A stretch of 64,000 nucleotides of DNA from Parabacteroides sp. (lineage in GTDB: Bacteria > Bacteroidota > Bacteroidia > Bacteroidales > Tannerellaceae), in assembly GCA_019417325.1 (NCBI GenBank), contig DXVO01000029.1, positions 62,001-126,000 of the forward strand, read 5' to 3'. Position 1 is the stretch's first letter. Every line of letters begins with the position of its first letter. The position numbers were made by a program, and so were the translations under genes. Below, one piece after another: positions 43,777 through 53,406 of the stretch. The notes under the pieces are model-generated. The model worked only from the letters and a program-made list of their open reading frames with translations. It was not told the origin of the DNA and did not search any database.

Positions 43777-44649
43777 TTACTTTGAAAGGTCTTGAAACAT
43801 CTCATAACCTTGTTCTGCAGTCAAACCATCATGAACAACAGCATGAACAGCTTGAATCATTGCTACAGGATTTTCACTTTGGAATACGTTACGTCCCATA
43901 TCCACACCGGCTGCACCTTCACTAATCGCGTGGTAGCACAATTCAAGAGCTTCTTTCTCAGGAAGTTTTTTACCACCTGCTATCACGATAGGTACAGGAC
44001 ATGTGGCAACCACACGTTCAAATCCGTCGCAATAGTAAGTCTTCACGATAGAAGCACCACTTTCGGCACAAACACGAGAAGCTAAAGCAAAATAACGGGC
44101 ATCGCGAGTCATCTGTTTACCTACGGCAGTAACCCCCATAACGGGAATTTCGTAACGGCTACCAAAGTCTACGGCTTTAACTAAGTTACGAATAGTAATT
44201 GCTTCGTGAGGGCCATCACCGGCAGAGAACATCACAGCCATCGCTGAAACATTCAGGCGAATAGCTTCTTCAACATCAATCAGTAAATTATCATTCAGCT
44301 CTGTTAAGATTGTTGTACCTAAATCCGAACGTAAGCAGATGGGTTTATTTACTGTAGCGGGAATAGAAGAACGTAAAATACCTCTTGTACACATCAAGCA
44401 ATCGGAGTATTCAGTCAAAGGAACAATGTTAAGATCGATACGTTCCAAACCTGAAGTCGGCCCCATCAAAAATCCATGGTCAAATGCCAACATAACCGTT
44501 TTTCTGGTTTTCGGATTAAAGATGTGAGACAACCGGTTTTTGATACCCCAAGGCATACAAGAAGCACCCTTCACGTGAAAATTGTCATTTTGAGAAGCCT
44601 GACCAAAGCCAAAATCTTTAGCTTCTCTAAAGCCATCCATATCAGCCAT
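43777..44649 (-). CDS. LsrF/DhnA-type class I aldolase or thiolase
   Basis: 290 residues, same length as E. coli LsrF (3-hydroxy-5-phosphonooxypentane-2,4-dione thiolase) and similar throughout: RLSHIFNPKTRKTVMLAFDH, LMCTRGILRSSIP, PVPIVIAGGKKLPE, GVDMGRNVFQS. The Schiff-base lysine of the fold is present (IVKTYY, Lys203, the same number as in LsrF). No lsr transport or lsrK genes are near; instead DhaL and DhaK genes precede it. It may cleave a phosphorylated ketose or dione produced by DhaKL. Well-placed AAAGGA lies before the start. Confidence 0.82.
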   Translation of the reverse strand: MADMDGFREAKDFGFGQASQNDNFHVKGASCMPWGIKNRLSHIFNPKTRKTVMLAFDHGFLMGPTSGLERIDLNIVPLTEYSDCLMCTRGILRSSIPATVNKPICLRSDLGTTILTELNDNLLIDVEEAIRLNVSAMAVMFSAGDGPHEAITIRNLVKAVDFGSRYEIPVMGVTAVGKQMTRDARYFALASRVCAESGASIVKTYYCDGFERVVATCPVPIVIAGGKKLPEKEALELCYHAISEGAAGVDMGRNVFQSENPVAMIQAVHAVVHDGLTAEQGYEMFQDLSK

Positions 44650-44811
44650 AAAAATCCTTTCTTTTATTGATTAATACTAAGTTATTTATTATCTATGCGA
44701 ATCAACAGTTGAAACAACCGTTTTTCTTTTATTAATTTGTTATTATTTAGTCAATCACACCCTATTAATCTATTTTATATTCCACTTAAAAATTACTATG
44801 ATTCAAATCAT

Positions 44812-45426
44812 TTATAAAGCGTCTGCAAAAGCCTTAAGCATACAACTCCATGAAGAAGCACCACTATCAGCATAACCGATAGAACGCTCTCCGTAATTAC
44901 GCGCACGACCAAAATTGGCTTTCATGTCCACAGTTGCAGCAGCACCGGCCAAAGCTGCGACTGCACCTTCCTCAAGAACCTCCTTTATGTCGGTCGATAC
45001 ACTGGCTTGAATTGCTTCAACAGCAGGAATAAGCGCATCCATCATCGTTTTATCACCTCTTTGAGCTTTGGTCTGCTTTTTAACGTTGGCCAAACCTCCT
45101 TCAAACATGGCTTTAACTTCAGATACATCTAATTCTGTTCCAGATACTTTATCGCTCATACCTAAGAAGAATGCACCAAGCAAGGTACTTGTCGAACCAC
45201 TTACCTGAAGCATAACATCAAAACCCATATTGTTCAACATAGATTTAAATTCTGTTCCATTTTGAGCGGTAGCCACAATTGCTGTCAAAGCTGTAACGAT
45301 GGCTTCACCATGATCACCGTCACCAAGGACCGCATCCAAATGAGAGAATTCATCTTTACGTAAAGTGATTTCCTTCAAGGCATTGTCCAACATGGACTTA
45401 AAATTATCAACTGTAAGTTTGTCCAT
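44812..45426 (-). CDS. dhaL: Dihydroxyacetone kinase subunit L (nucleotide-binding)
   Basis: 204 residues of the DhaL/Dak2 fold. The nucleotide/Mg site is seen in LDAVLGDGDHGEAI (residues about 29-42) and in GDKTMMDALIPA, with SGSTSTLLGAFFLG and the C-terminal GARNYGERSIGYADSGA-like stretch. It supplies ADP/ATP for phosphorylation of the substrate held by DhaK. No DhaM (PTS) gene is nearby, so phosphate probably comes from ATP. Four bases after dhaK. Confidence 0.88.
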   Translation of the reverse strand: MDKLTVDNFKSMLDNALKEITLRKDEFSHLDAVLGDGDHGEAIVTALTAIVATAQNGTEFKSMLNNMGFDVMLQVSGSTSTLLGAFFLGMSDKVSGTELDVSEVKAMFEGGLANVKKQTKAQRGDKTMMDALIPAVEAIQASVSTDIKEVLEEGAVAALAGAAATVDMKANFGRARNYGERSIGYADSGASSWSCMLKAFADAL

Positions 45427-45430
45427 CTGC

Positions 45431-46447
45431 TTATTTGCCTAATGAAATCCAATAGGGAGCATTGGACTTCTTATTATTTAAATAGTCAATATGATCATCA
45501 TCCAACTTAGCCATAATCATCTGGAATCCGGCTTGTTCTTGAACGGTAAGGATTTCTTGGATCCGGCTTACTACGATTTCTAATCCGCGTTCTTTAAGCT
45601 CCATGTAAGCCTTACGGAAAACAATGTTCAATTCCATGTATGTCGTTGCACCTACACCATTGATAATGAGCATCATCTTGTCGCCTTTGTTCGGTTGTAA
45701 TTGCTGACATAAAAGGTCTACCATTTCAGCAGCAGTAACATCGGCAGACACAAGGGGCTTTTGCCCGCCGCCACCTTCACCGTGCTGCCCCATACCAATT
45801 TCCATAACTCCGGTAGGCAGATCAGTGATGGTTCCACCGGTTTGAGGATGCGTGCAAGAACGCATAGCAACGGCCAAAGTCGCCAAATTCTGATTATAAC
45901 GTTCTCCGATCTCAACCAATTCTTCCAACGTTTTACCTTCTTCCGAAGCCGCACCCAAAATTTTATATAAAGGAACGCATCCGGCTAAACCACGACGATC
46001 ATCGATCGGAGCATTAATACCTGCACTGATATCATCATGTGTAAGGATTTGTTTTACTTTAATACCTGCACGTTCTGCTAATTGACAGGCCATATTTGCA
46101 CTCATCACATCACCAGCGTGGTTCAAAACAACCAAAAGAATACCGGCATCGCGTTTCATTAACTGTAAAGCTTGAAAAACACGTTGTGCACCCGGAGCCG
46201 CAAAAATATCACCTACGACAGAGCAGTCCAGCATACCTTCGCCTACATAGCCACTGAGTGCAGGTTCATGACCTGAGCCACCAAGGGTAACGATTGCTAC
46301 CTTATCTTCACTTTTAGGATTAGCGCGAACAATGATATTTTCACCACCTAATTTAACCTGGTCAGGATAAGCAAACACATAACCTTCCAACAGTTCCGGA
46401 GTAACTTTTTCCGGATCATTTATAAATTTAATTTTTAATTCAGACAT
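45431..46447 (-). CDS. dhaK: Dihydroxyacetone kinase subunit K (substrate-binding)
   Basis: 338 residues. GGSGHEPALSGYVGEGMLD (about 56-74) forms the dihydroxyacetone pocket, and His222 in EIGMGQHGEGG is the conserved histidine that binds the carbonyl carbon covalently. The loop GEGGGG differs from the usual GEPG, so the substrate may not be plain dihydroxyacetone. A good Shine-Dalgarno (GGAGGA, 46454-46459) precedes the start. Forms a two-subunit kinase with DhaL. Confidence 0.88.
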   Translation of the reverse strand: MSELKIKFINDPEKVTPELLEGYVFAYPDQVKLGGENIIVRANPKSEDKVAIVTLGGSGHEPALSGYVGEGMLDCSVVGDIFAAPGAQRVFQALQLMKRDAGILLVVLNHAGDVMSANMACQLAERAGIKVKQILTHDDISAGINAPIDDRRGLAGCVPLYKILGAASEEGKTLEELVEIGERYNQNLATLAVAMRSCTHPQTGGTITDLPTGVMEIGMGQHGEGGGGQKPLVSADVTAAEMVDLLCQQLQPNKGDKMMLIINGVGATTYMELNIVFRKAYMELKERGLEIVVSRIQEILTVQEQAGFQMIMAKLDDDHIDYLNNKKSNAPYWISLGK

Positions 46448-46462
46448 ATTATTTCCTCCATT

Positions 46463-46777
46463 TTATTTAAATTGCATTAATTCAATAGCGATTCCCTCTT
46501 CTTCAATAAAAGCAATGTCCAAATGTTCATCACAAACGACAGGTCCAAAAAGGATTTTCTTACCTTTCAGTTCTTCTTCCAAAGAGGGTACGACATAAGC
46601 CAAGTGTGTTTTAACTTGCACTAATTCAGGCAAACAACTCTCACCTTCAAATCTAAGATATTCAATCTTATTTTCACTTTTATTGAAGTCTGTCAACCAA
46701 ACATTCAAACCTTTATTCAAGAAAGCACCTTCTACCTTCTCTGTAGTTACAATTCCGACATGATTAAATGTTCTCAT
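46463..46777 (-). CDS. VOC-fold (glyoxalase-like) protein
   Basis: 104 residues, a single vicinal-oxygen-chelate unit: begins FNHVGIVTTEKVEGAF, ends GIAIELMQFK, with His5 and Glu100 in metal-ligand-like positions. Single-repeat VOC proteins act as dimers in glyoxalase, epimerase or isomerase reactions. Placed 15 bases before dhaK, so likely part of the same pathway; a role in handling methylglyoxal or epimerising an intermediate is only a guess. Confidence 0.7.
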   Translation of the reverse strand: MRTFNHVGIVTTEKVEGAFLNKGLNVWLTDFNKSENKIEYLRFEGESCLPELVQVKTHLAYVVPSLEEELKGKKILFGPVVCDEHLDIAFIEEEGIAIELMQFK

Positions 46778-46807
46778 AAGTATAAAATTTAAAGTATATA
46801 TTATATA

Positions 46808-49246
46808 TTATCTAATTATTTTGTTCCATTTCCTATTAGAAATAAAGGCCAATAGGATAATGAATAGTAATACGATATAAGAATAAGTAAAAACACCCTG
46901 AACATTTCCATTTTGTCCATAGGAATGCATTCCGCTTAAAAAATAATTCACCCCCCAAAAAGTCATTAAAACAGATAAAAAAGCAATTACGGATAGAAAA
47001 TTGAACAGCCAAACCGTATAACCTCGTTTCCAAAGATGTAAATGAGTAACGACTGCATAAATGACCATGGTAATCAACGCCCAAGTCTCTTTAGGATCCC
47101 ATCCCCAATAACGTCCCCAAGATTCGTTGGCCCATACAGCTCCCAAGAATGTTCCGATAGTCATCAATGTCAATCCGATCCAAAGTACCATCTCGTTGAC
47201 AATACTGAGTTCTTCAATTCTTGCTCGAATAATCTGTTGAGTTCTTGATTTTAAAAAAGTCATCAAAAACATATTGGTTAAACCGAGCAAACAACTAATT
47301 CCGAAAAAACCATAAGCTGCCACAATCACAGCTACATGAAACATCAACCAGGGGGATTTTAAAACAGGAATAAGCGGGCTAATCTCCGGATCCATCCAAT
47401 TCAAGCCGGAAACAAAAAGAATTATTCCTCCAAAAAGGGTAGCTAACGCCAAAGTAATCGGAGTACGTCGAGCAAATAAAAAACCACCCAATACAGTTAC
47501 CCATGCAACATAAACCATCGTTTCATACGAATTACTCCAAGGGGCATAACCGGCAATATATCCACGCATAACGAGACCTACTAAATGATAAAGGAAGATA
47601 ACCACGACAACTCCTTGCAAAAGAGACTGCCCTACTTTAATGTAGCGGGAAGATTTAAAGAGAGATAAAAAAGTAATGAGAAGCAAGAAACTACCCAAAA
47701 TCAAATAACCTATTTTACAAAAACAAAAGACATCGAGTTTATTATACAACAACTCAATTTGAATCTGTTTAGGATTGATTTCTACAGATTTATCCTTAGT
47801 CTGTTGGTAGGTCGAAATCATACCGACCAACTTATTTGCGTTCTCCCAATTTCCGTCTTTTAACGCAGATCGAACTTCGGCCAAGTACCAACCTAAAATA
47901 TGTGAAACAAACAAAGAATCCTTACCCGAATAAACAGATAAATCATCACCATGAGCGAACCAACGATGATTAGGATCATCCTCTTTGGGAAACAAATTCA
48001 ACATTTGATAGTTGATCAACTGATTAAAAATATTTACTTTCTCGTCCAACTTCAACAAGTCCTTGTCGAAACGAGTCCTTTCCGACGGATTTCGATTATA
48101 GGCCTCATCTAAATACTGTTGTAATTTATAGTTCCCGATTGTATCGAACAATTGAACATAAGAGCATGCATCCTCAGACAATCCGAAACGCTCAGCCAGT
48201 TCTGTATTTGAGAAAGAAAAAAGCGGGACTTCTATCCATATCTCTGGAAAAGCCAACAAACTGATCATAAATTGATCGGAATTCAAATGACCGTAATGGT
48301 CATCCTTATATAATTTTCGAAGAATTTCAGAAGAAAAAGTATTAACCGGCATCATACGTCCGTTATTGGATTGGAGCATCAACGAACCGAAACGGGAAGC
48401 ATGATCTATAGAAACAGCAAAATCATGTACCACAGGAACCTTAGGGACAGACTCGTTTGATGCAAAAGAAGTCGTAGATAACGAAATCAAAATACAAAAT
48501 AAAAGAAGTCTTCCATTTTGATACCGCAGTTCTTTTAAACGGCGATTTAAATACATAAAACGAGAATGTTTACTAAGTAAACTAAGAATGAGACCTATAA
48601 ATAGAAATAAATAACCCACATAAGTAATCGTACGACCTGCACTATCACGGTTAACTAAAAGAACAGTTCCCAATTCATCTTTATCGTATGAAATCTGAAA
48701 AAAACGATAACCTTTTAAGTCCAATACATTGTTCATAAAGATTCGTTTATTCAAATCCTTACCATCAAGGTGTACAACAACTTCACTTTCATAAGAAGAG
48801 GGGCTGTTGGAGCCCGGATAACGGGTTAAGGTAAATTTTTTTAGTTTTACAGTAAAAGGTAATGTTCGATAGATATCATTCTCCGATTTACCTATTAGAA
48901 TTTGATTACTGGTTTCCCCTTCACGCAGATGAAGAATACCTTCTTCGCTAAACAAGAAAGAAGTAAGAGCTCCTGCCATGATAACGACGAATGCACCATG
49001 AACGATCATGAATCCAAACTTGGAACAATTAAAGTAATGATAACGTATTCCAACAGCAATAAAATTAAGGACCAACAAACCATGGAGCAAAAAAAACCAT
49101 GGAGCATAGTAGACCATCGATTTTGCTACATTCGTATCTTGATACTTTTCTATGAAAGTAGCTCCAGCTAGACAAAGGGCATATACAAACAACAACCCTA
49201 AAGTCGTTACAAACGAAGAAGATATTTTATAGAAAGTTACTCGCAT
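46808..49246 (-). CDS. ccsBA: CcsBA-type cytochrome c synthase (System II)
   Basis: 812-residue fusion of CcsB/ResB (about 1-250) and CcsA (about 540-812) with some ten membrane helices and a large periplasmic domain between them (about 270-520). The haem-handling WWD motif WGRYWGWDPKETWA is at about 710-723 and conserved histidines flank it. The protein exports haem and attaches it to CxxCH motifs of exported apocytochromes. Two such proteins with CxxCH pairs are encoded upstream in the same locus, which explains its presence. Confidence 0.9.
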   Translation of the reverse strand: MRVTFYKISSSFVTTLGLLFVYALCLAGATFIEKYQDTNVAKSMVYYAPWFFLLHGLLVLNFIAVGIRYHYFNCSKFGFMIVHGAFVVIMAGALTSFLFSEEGILHLREGETSNQILIGKSENDIYRTLPFTVKLKKFTLTRYPGSNSPSSYESEVVVHLDGKDLNKRIFMNNVLDLKGYRFFQISYDKDELGTVLLVNRDSAGRTITYVGYLFLFIGLILSLLSKHSRFMYLNRRLKELRYQNGRLLLFCILISLSTTSFASNESVPKVPVVHDFAVSIDHASRFGSLMLQSNNGRMMPVNTFSSEILRKLYKDDHYGHLNSDQFMISLLAFPEIWIEVPLFSFSNTELAERFGLSEDACSYVQLFDTIGNYKLQQYLDEAYNRNPSERTRFDKDLLKLDEKVNIFNQLINYQMLNLFPKEDDPNHRWFAHGDDLSVYSGKDSLFVSHILGWYLAEVRSALKDGNWENANKLVGMISTYQQTKDKSVEINPKQIQIELLYNKLDVFCFCKIGYLILGSFLLLITFLSLFKSSRYIKVGQSLLQGVVVVIFLYHLVGLVMRGYIAGYAPWSNSYETMVYVAWVTVLGGFLFARRTPITLALATLFGGIILFVSGLNWMDPEISPLIPVLKSPWLMFHVAVIVAAYGFFGISCLLGLTNMFLMTFLKSRTQQIIRARIEELSIVNEMVLWIGLTLMTIGTFLGAVWANESWGRYWGWDPKETWALITMVIYAVVTHLHLWKRGYTVWLFNFLSVIAFLSVLMTFWGVNYFLSGMHSYGQNGNVQGVFTYSYIVLLFIILLAFISNRKWNKIIR

Positions 49247-49292
49247 TAATTTATAAGAATAGAATGTAGGAAAAATAAATTTTTGTGGATAA

Positions 49293-49324
49293 TCTATCTA
49301 TTCCTGTAGCCAGGAATAGATAGA
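49293..49324 (-). terminator. Hairpin between the cupin and ccsBA genes
   Basis: 14-bp perfect stem (49293-49306 with 49311-49324), loop of four. On the minus strand it follows the cupin stop by about 18 bases; the tail is AT-rich but not a clean T run, so termination may be partial. Confidence 0.5.
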
Positions 49325-49342
49325 TACATAGAACGTTCTAAA

Positions 49343-49915
49343 TTAGAAGACCACATTAGGATTCGTAGCACGGAAGCCATTACCGTCGTGATAACAAGCC
49401 CATTCGTCAACAATGGCACCTTCAGGACCAGCTAATAAGAAGTGGAAAGATTCCAATTTCTTCAAACGAAGAATATCACCTACTTTTTGTATCGTGAAGT
49501 TTTTACTCTTGTATGGTCCGTGAGTATCAGGAATTTCGGGTGCGTTAGGAGTTTCTTCTCCTATTTCAGAGAAGTTGTAAGCCCAACCTTTCTCAACCAT
49601 CCATGATTCGTGCTTAGCATCAAATTCCGGAGTTTTAACATGAGCATGCTCTACAATCATCTGACCTGGTAACAAATAAATAGCGTGTGCGAAATATTTA
49701 TATACAGGGTCATTAATCCAAAAAATCCCCCCCATACCAATATGTTCGAAATCACCCAAACCGAAATCAGTCACCCACATTTCCTTGGCCATGAAATCGG
49801 TAAAAGGAACATCATAATATGCAAACATATCTTTCATTGCTGTCATAGCGACCTCTTTCTGAAAAACATCATCTTCGTAGTAATCTGCGTTTGTATACTT
49901 TTTTGAATAGCTCAT
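49343..49915 (-). CDS. Cupin-fold sugar-isomerase-like protein, cytosolic copy
   Basis: 190 residues, no signal peptide (begins MSYSKKYTNADYYEDDVFQK). Cupin metal-site motifs: GQMIVEHAHVKTPEFDAKHE (two or three His and a Glu, near residues 84-103) and ESFHFLLAGPEGAIVDEW. The arrangement resembles D-lyxose isomerase-type cupins, but this is by eye. It is about 85% identical to the C-terminal 190 residues of the next gene upstream, so it is a tandem duplicate lacking the export signal. Confidence 0.72.
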   Translation of the reverse strand: MSYSKKYTNADYYEDDVFQKEVAMTAMKDMFAYYDVPFTDFMAKEMWVTDFGLGDFEHIGMGGIFWINDPVYKYFAHAIYLLPGQMIVEHAHVKTPEFDAKHESWMVEKGWAYNFSEIGEETPNAPEIPDTHGPYKSKNFTIQKVGDILRLKKLESFHFLLAGPEGAIVDEWACYHDGNGFRATNPNVVF

Positions 49916-49936
49916 AATACTAAAATTATAGTTGAA

Positions 49937-50662
49937 TTAGAATTTTACTTTCGGATTTGAAGAACGAAAACCGTTACCATCGTGATAGGATGCCCATTCA
50001 TCTACAATAGCTCCTTCAGGACCAGCCATTAAAAAGTGGAAAGATTCCAATTTTTTCAAACGAAGGATATCACCTACTTTTTGTACTTCAAAATTTTTAC
50101 TCTTCACCGGACCAAAAGATACAGGGATAGCGGGTGCATTAGGTGTTTCATCACCTATTTCAGAGAAATTATAAGCCCATCCATTTTTTACCATCCAAGA
50201 TTCGTGTTTAGCATCGAACTCTGGTGTTTTCAAGTGAGCATGTTCAACGATCATCTGGCCGGGAAGTAAATAGATCGTATGAGCAAAATACTTATAAACC
50301 GGATCGTTGATCCAGAAAACACCCCCCATACCTACATGTTCAAAATCACCAAGAGCAAAATCAGTCACCCACATTTCTTTGGCCATGAAATCGGTAAAAG
50401 GAACATCATAATATGCAAACATATCTTTCATTGCTGCCATAGCTACGTCCTCTTGGAATATACCATCTTTATAAAAGTCCTTGTTCGTATACTTTTTAGA
50501 ATAAGGCTTTTTCTTAGTCTGCAGACAAGAACATTGTCCTTCTGCACATTGTGGACTAGCATTATTGGCCGTTTCATCTGTTTTCACAGCATTGCCGGAG
50601 CAAGCTACCATGGAACCTAACAAAAGTCCCATTACTAATTTTTTAAAATCCATTTTTCTCAT
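49937..50662 (-). CDS. Cupin-fold sugar-isomerase-like lipoprotein, exported copy
   Basis: 241 residues. Lipoprotein leader with lipobox MVAC (Cys near 21), a linker with CAEGQCSC (extra cysteines), then the same cupin domain as the downstream copy, including GQMIVEHAHLKTPEFDAKHE and ESFHFLMAGPEGAIVDEW. Having one exported and one cytosolic version of the same enzyme side by side suggests the reaction occurs in two compartments. Start could also be three codons later (50653). Confidence 0.72.
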   Translation of the reverse strand: MRKMDFKKLVMGLLLGSMVACSGNAVKTDETANNASPQCAEGQCSCLQTKKKPYSKKYTNKDFYKDGIFQEDVAMAAMKDMFAYYDVPFTDFMAKEMWVTDFALGDFEHVGMGGVFWINDPVYKYFAHTIYLLPGQMIVEHAHLKTPEFDAKHESWMVKNGWAYNFSEIGDETPNAPAIPVSFGPVKSKNFEVQKVGDILRLKKLESFHFLMAGPEGAIVDEWASYHDGNGFRSSNPKVKF

Positions 50663-50689
50663 TTCTATGTGTTTTAAATAATATTTGTT

Positions 50690-51787
50690 CTATTCTATAG
50701 CTATCCCTTCAATCTCAATCAATAATTCATCTCTGCATACATCAGCAAGCAGATAGGATATTGGGATATCAAGACGATACTCCTCCATCAAACGATGAGC
50801 CTCTTCATAAAAAGAATGTTCTTTCAAATACACACGCAAAAAACGAAGTTTTGCATCACCAGTAAGTTGAGCTATATTTTCCATAGTAATCTGAAGTTGA
50901 CATTTCAACCCTACTCCCACCAAAGCCTCTTCACCACGAATGGCAGCTGTTCCAGAGATATAAACAATCCTTCGATCACCAAAAGTAATGCTCTTTGCCC
51001 GCTCAAACTTAGGAGTCATCTTTCGTTGTCCGGCAACTTCTAAAACTTGAGTTGAATAAGTATGCGCAGCTATCTGTAATTTATTATCGATCGGAGTCGC
51101 AAAACAATTTTCAGAAAAAAATTGTGCTGCATCCAAATCAACTAAAAGCCCTCCCCACTGAGTACCGATACCGGTTGCGGCAGGATACCCGTTTGACCAG
51201 TCTGCAGTTCGATAAAAATCAGAACGAGCATTATTTAAAAGCTGATAATTCTGATCCGAATCGACAATTTTAGTAATCTGTTCTATATAATTCCATTGGC
51301 GAATGATATTCTGTACCGGAATCTGCTCATATTTCAAAATTTTAGCCAAAGGTTTGAACAAAAAATCCGCCTGATTCTTTATCGTTTGCTCAGTTACTTT
51401 TCCTTGTATTCCGCCAACAAATAAAAAACGTCCATCGTGATTTTCTAATACGACATAAGAATAATCCTCATAACTTCGATATGAGAGATGTTCCCCTTTC
51501 TCCAGCATATAACTTTGAACTTCCAATACAACTTCCGCATCCAATGGAGCTTGCGAAACAAACGTCAATACAGGCCTATTTTCAAAAAATAAAGAATTAA
51601 TTTTCTCGCGTAATAATACAAGTTTAGCTTCATATTCTTCATTATCACAGATCCTATCAAAAAACACCAATCGCAAGATATTTTTACCTTTAGGCAACCG
51701 AGATAATAGTTCATCAACACAATTCGCTGAAAATTTCTTATTTGATTTATAGATCGAATATTCTATTTTTTCGCAATAATTCATCAT
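50690..51787 (-). CDS. Rid/chorismatase-like protein
   Basis: 365 residues without signal peptide. The C-terminal third holds a Rid/YjgF-like unit (IVYISGTAAIRGEEALVG, then QLQITMENIAQLTGD) and the middle has ARSDFYRTADWSNGYPAATGIG; the overall build resembles FkbO/Hyg5-type chorismatases and other large Rid-fold proteins. It could act on an enol/imine intermediate or an enol ether. Chorismate is unlikely given the catabolic neighbourhood, so substrate is undecided. Confidence 0.6.
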   Translation of the reverse strand: MMNYCEKIEYSIYKSNKKFSANCVDELLSRLPKGKNILRLVFFDRICDNEEYEAKLVLLREKINSLFFENRPVLTFVSQAPLDAEVVLEVQSYMLEKGEHLSYRSYEDYSYVVLENHDGRFLFVGGIQGKVTEQTIKNQADFLFKPLAKILKYEQIPVQNIIRQWNYIEQITKIVDSDQNYQLLNNARSDFYRTADWSNGYPAATGIGTQWGGLLVDLDAAQFFSENCFATPIDNKLQIAAHTYSTQVLEVAGQRKMTPKFERAKSITFGDRRIVYISGTAAIRGEEALVGVGLKCQLQITMENIAQLTGDAKLRFLRVYLKEHSFYEEAHRLMEEYRLDIPISYLLADVCRDELLIEIEGIAIE

Positions 51788-51834
51788 ACCTTTATTTGAG
51801 AGTCCTCATTTCAATTAAACATTAAAAAATCCAA

Positions 51835-52644
51835 TCACCGTTTCCCATGAAATCCCAAACTATAAGAGATATCATAAGCCGTAGATTTCACAAATTCAAT
51901 AGACTTTTTAAGTTGTTCATTATTCAGACGATCTTTCGGACCGGAAATCCAAATCGCACCACACGGATAACCAATATAATTCAAAACAGGAGCACTTATA
52001 CAGATACATCCACTAAATTCTTCTTCATTATCTAAGGCATAACCCAACTGATAAACTTTATCTAACTCATTCAGATAAACCTCTGTATTTGTGATCGTTC
52101 GAGAATTATACCGAGTAAATTCCATATAAGAGAGATACTTGTCACGCACAGCCTTAGGTAAGAATGCCATAATAACCTTACCGGGTGCAGAACAGTGGAG
52201 TTCAAAGGACTTACCGGGCGACATCGTAAAACTGAACGGATGATAGCCGGTAACTTGCTCGATCAAGATACCCTTCTTGTCTCCTAATATACCATAACAC
52301 GCCGTTTCATGCGTTTTATCACGCAAAGAGCAAAGATTAGGTAGAACCGTTTCCAATACATTATGTTCGATGAGAGCTCTAAATCCTAAAGACAAAATCT
52401 TATTGGATAATCTATAGCGTTTAGTATCCTCATTATAGTCTAAAAATTGAGAACGAACCAATATATTCAATATACGATAAACCGTAGTCTGAGCTATACC
52501 AAGTTCAGACTTTATATTCAGCAAGGTACATCCTTTAGAATGATTGGATAAGAATTCAATAATAGCAATACCTTTCTCCAAACTAGGAACCTTATAAACA
52601 TCTTCATCTTTTTCCATATTTAAAATATATTTTTCCATATACAA
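51835..52644 (-). CDS. IclR-family transcriptional regulator
   Basis: 269 residues. Winged helix at about 18-75 (SLEKGIAIIEFLSNHSKGCT, IAQTTVYRILNILVRSQFL), then the IclR effector domain (about 85-265: SPGKSFELHCSAPGKVIMAFLP, LGYALDNEEEFSGCICISAPV). IclR proteins bind small metabolites and control nearby catabolic operons, so this is the best candidate controller of the minus-strand locus. Start may be 52644 or, nine codons in, 52617. Confidence 0.88.
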   Translation of the reverse strand: MYMEKYILNMEKDEDVYKVPSLEKGIAIIEFLSNHSKGCTLLNIKSELGIAQTTVYRILNILVRSQFLDYNEDTKRYRLSNKILSLGFRALIEHNVLETVLPNLCSLRDKTHETACYGILGDKKGILIEQVTGYHPFSFTMSPGKSFELHCSAPGKVIMAFLPKAVRDKYLSYMEFTRYNSRTITNTEVYLNELDKVYQLGYALDNEEEFSGCICISAPVLNYIGYPCGAIWISGPKDRLNNEQLKKSIEFVKSTAYDISYSLGFHGKR

Positions 52645-52785
52645 ACTAAAACTTTACTTAATACTCTTAAGTAAAAAAATAATTAAATCAAAAAGAATAA
52701 AAAGCACTAAAAAATTACAATTGACATGTTATTAAATGTAAATAAGCGTTTTTTCTCCTCCAGTACAAAAAATTAGACAACCTAT

Positions 52786-53296
52786 CTATCTTGTCGGATT
52801 ATTATGTCCTATATTACTTTTAGGAAATCCTTGAATGCTCCGAAGAGTTTTGTTCTTACCGTCTTTCGGCCATTCGTGATGATTTTCATAGATATTCACA
52901 ATAGAAACAACGCCGGATCATACCCTTTAGTGTCTAATTGGCTCTGTGCGGTAGAAATCTATTCAGGACGTGCCGTATTGATCTGTTTCATTGCCATATT
53001 CAGCTCATAGAGAAGATAATAATTTTCGCTTAAAGGCCAAGGAGTAGCATATCGTGCTGCTATTGAAATCAGTTTATTCAAGCCAGAAATAGCCCGAATA
53101 TCCATTTCTATACAAGGGTCGAAATCGAGTAAAGGATTGTAGAAAGCGACTTAACTATGAATTTTTCCAGTACGCAGACAAACGATCATACTTCGAGGAG
53201 GTCGTTATCGTTAAAGGTAGTTTGAGCCGTTGAGGAAGTCAAGGAAGAAAAAACTAACAAATCTCCCAAAACTAAAATATATTTCCAATTATTCAT
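52786..53296 (-). pseudogene. Remnant of a second HzsA-like di-haem protein gene
   Basis: The minus strand from the ATG at 53296 gives a leader (MNNWKYILVLGDLLVFSS) and stops after 36 codons, but scraps of the upstream 841-residue protein follow in order: NPLLDFD; CIEMDIRAISGLNK (intact gene CMEMNIRAIPGSDK); TPWPLSENYYLL (TPYPLSEDYYLC); and VVSIVNIYENHHEWPKDGKN (VVSIMNVYETRRPFPKGTKI), ending at 52786. Several internal deletions and frameshifts; no CxxCH remains. The AT-rich gap between here and the IclR gene holds no other recognised feature. Confidence 0.72.
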
Positions 53297-53406
53297 AATG
53301 ATAAATAAATTAGATTTTGATGAAAAAAATTCCTGAAAAATATATACTTTTTCAAGTGACAAAAACAAACAGAACCAACCACCTTGGAGGAAAATAAAAA
53401 AATAAA

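Noticed and set aside
52804..53010. A 68-codon plus-strand frame
   Set aside because: It is antisense to recognisable relics of an HzsA-like gene and has no family resemblance.
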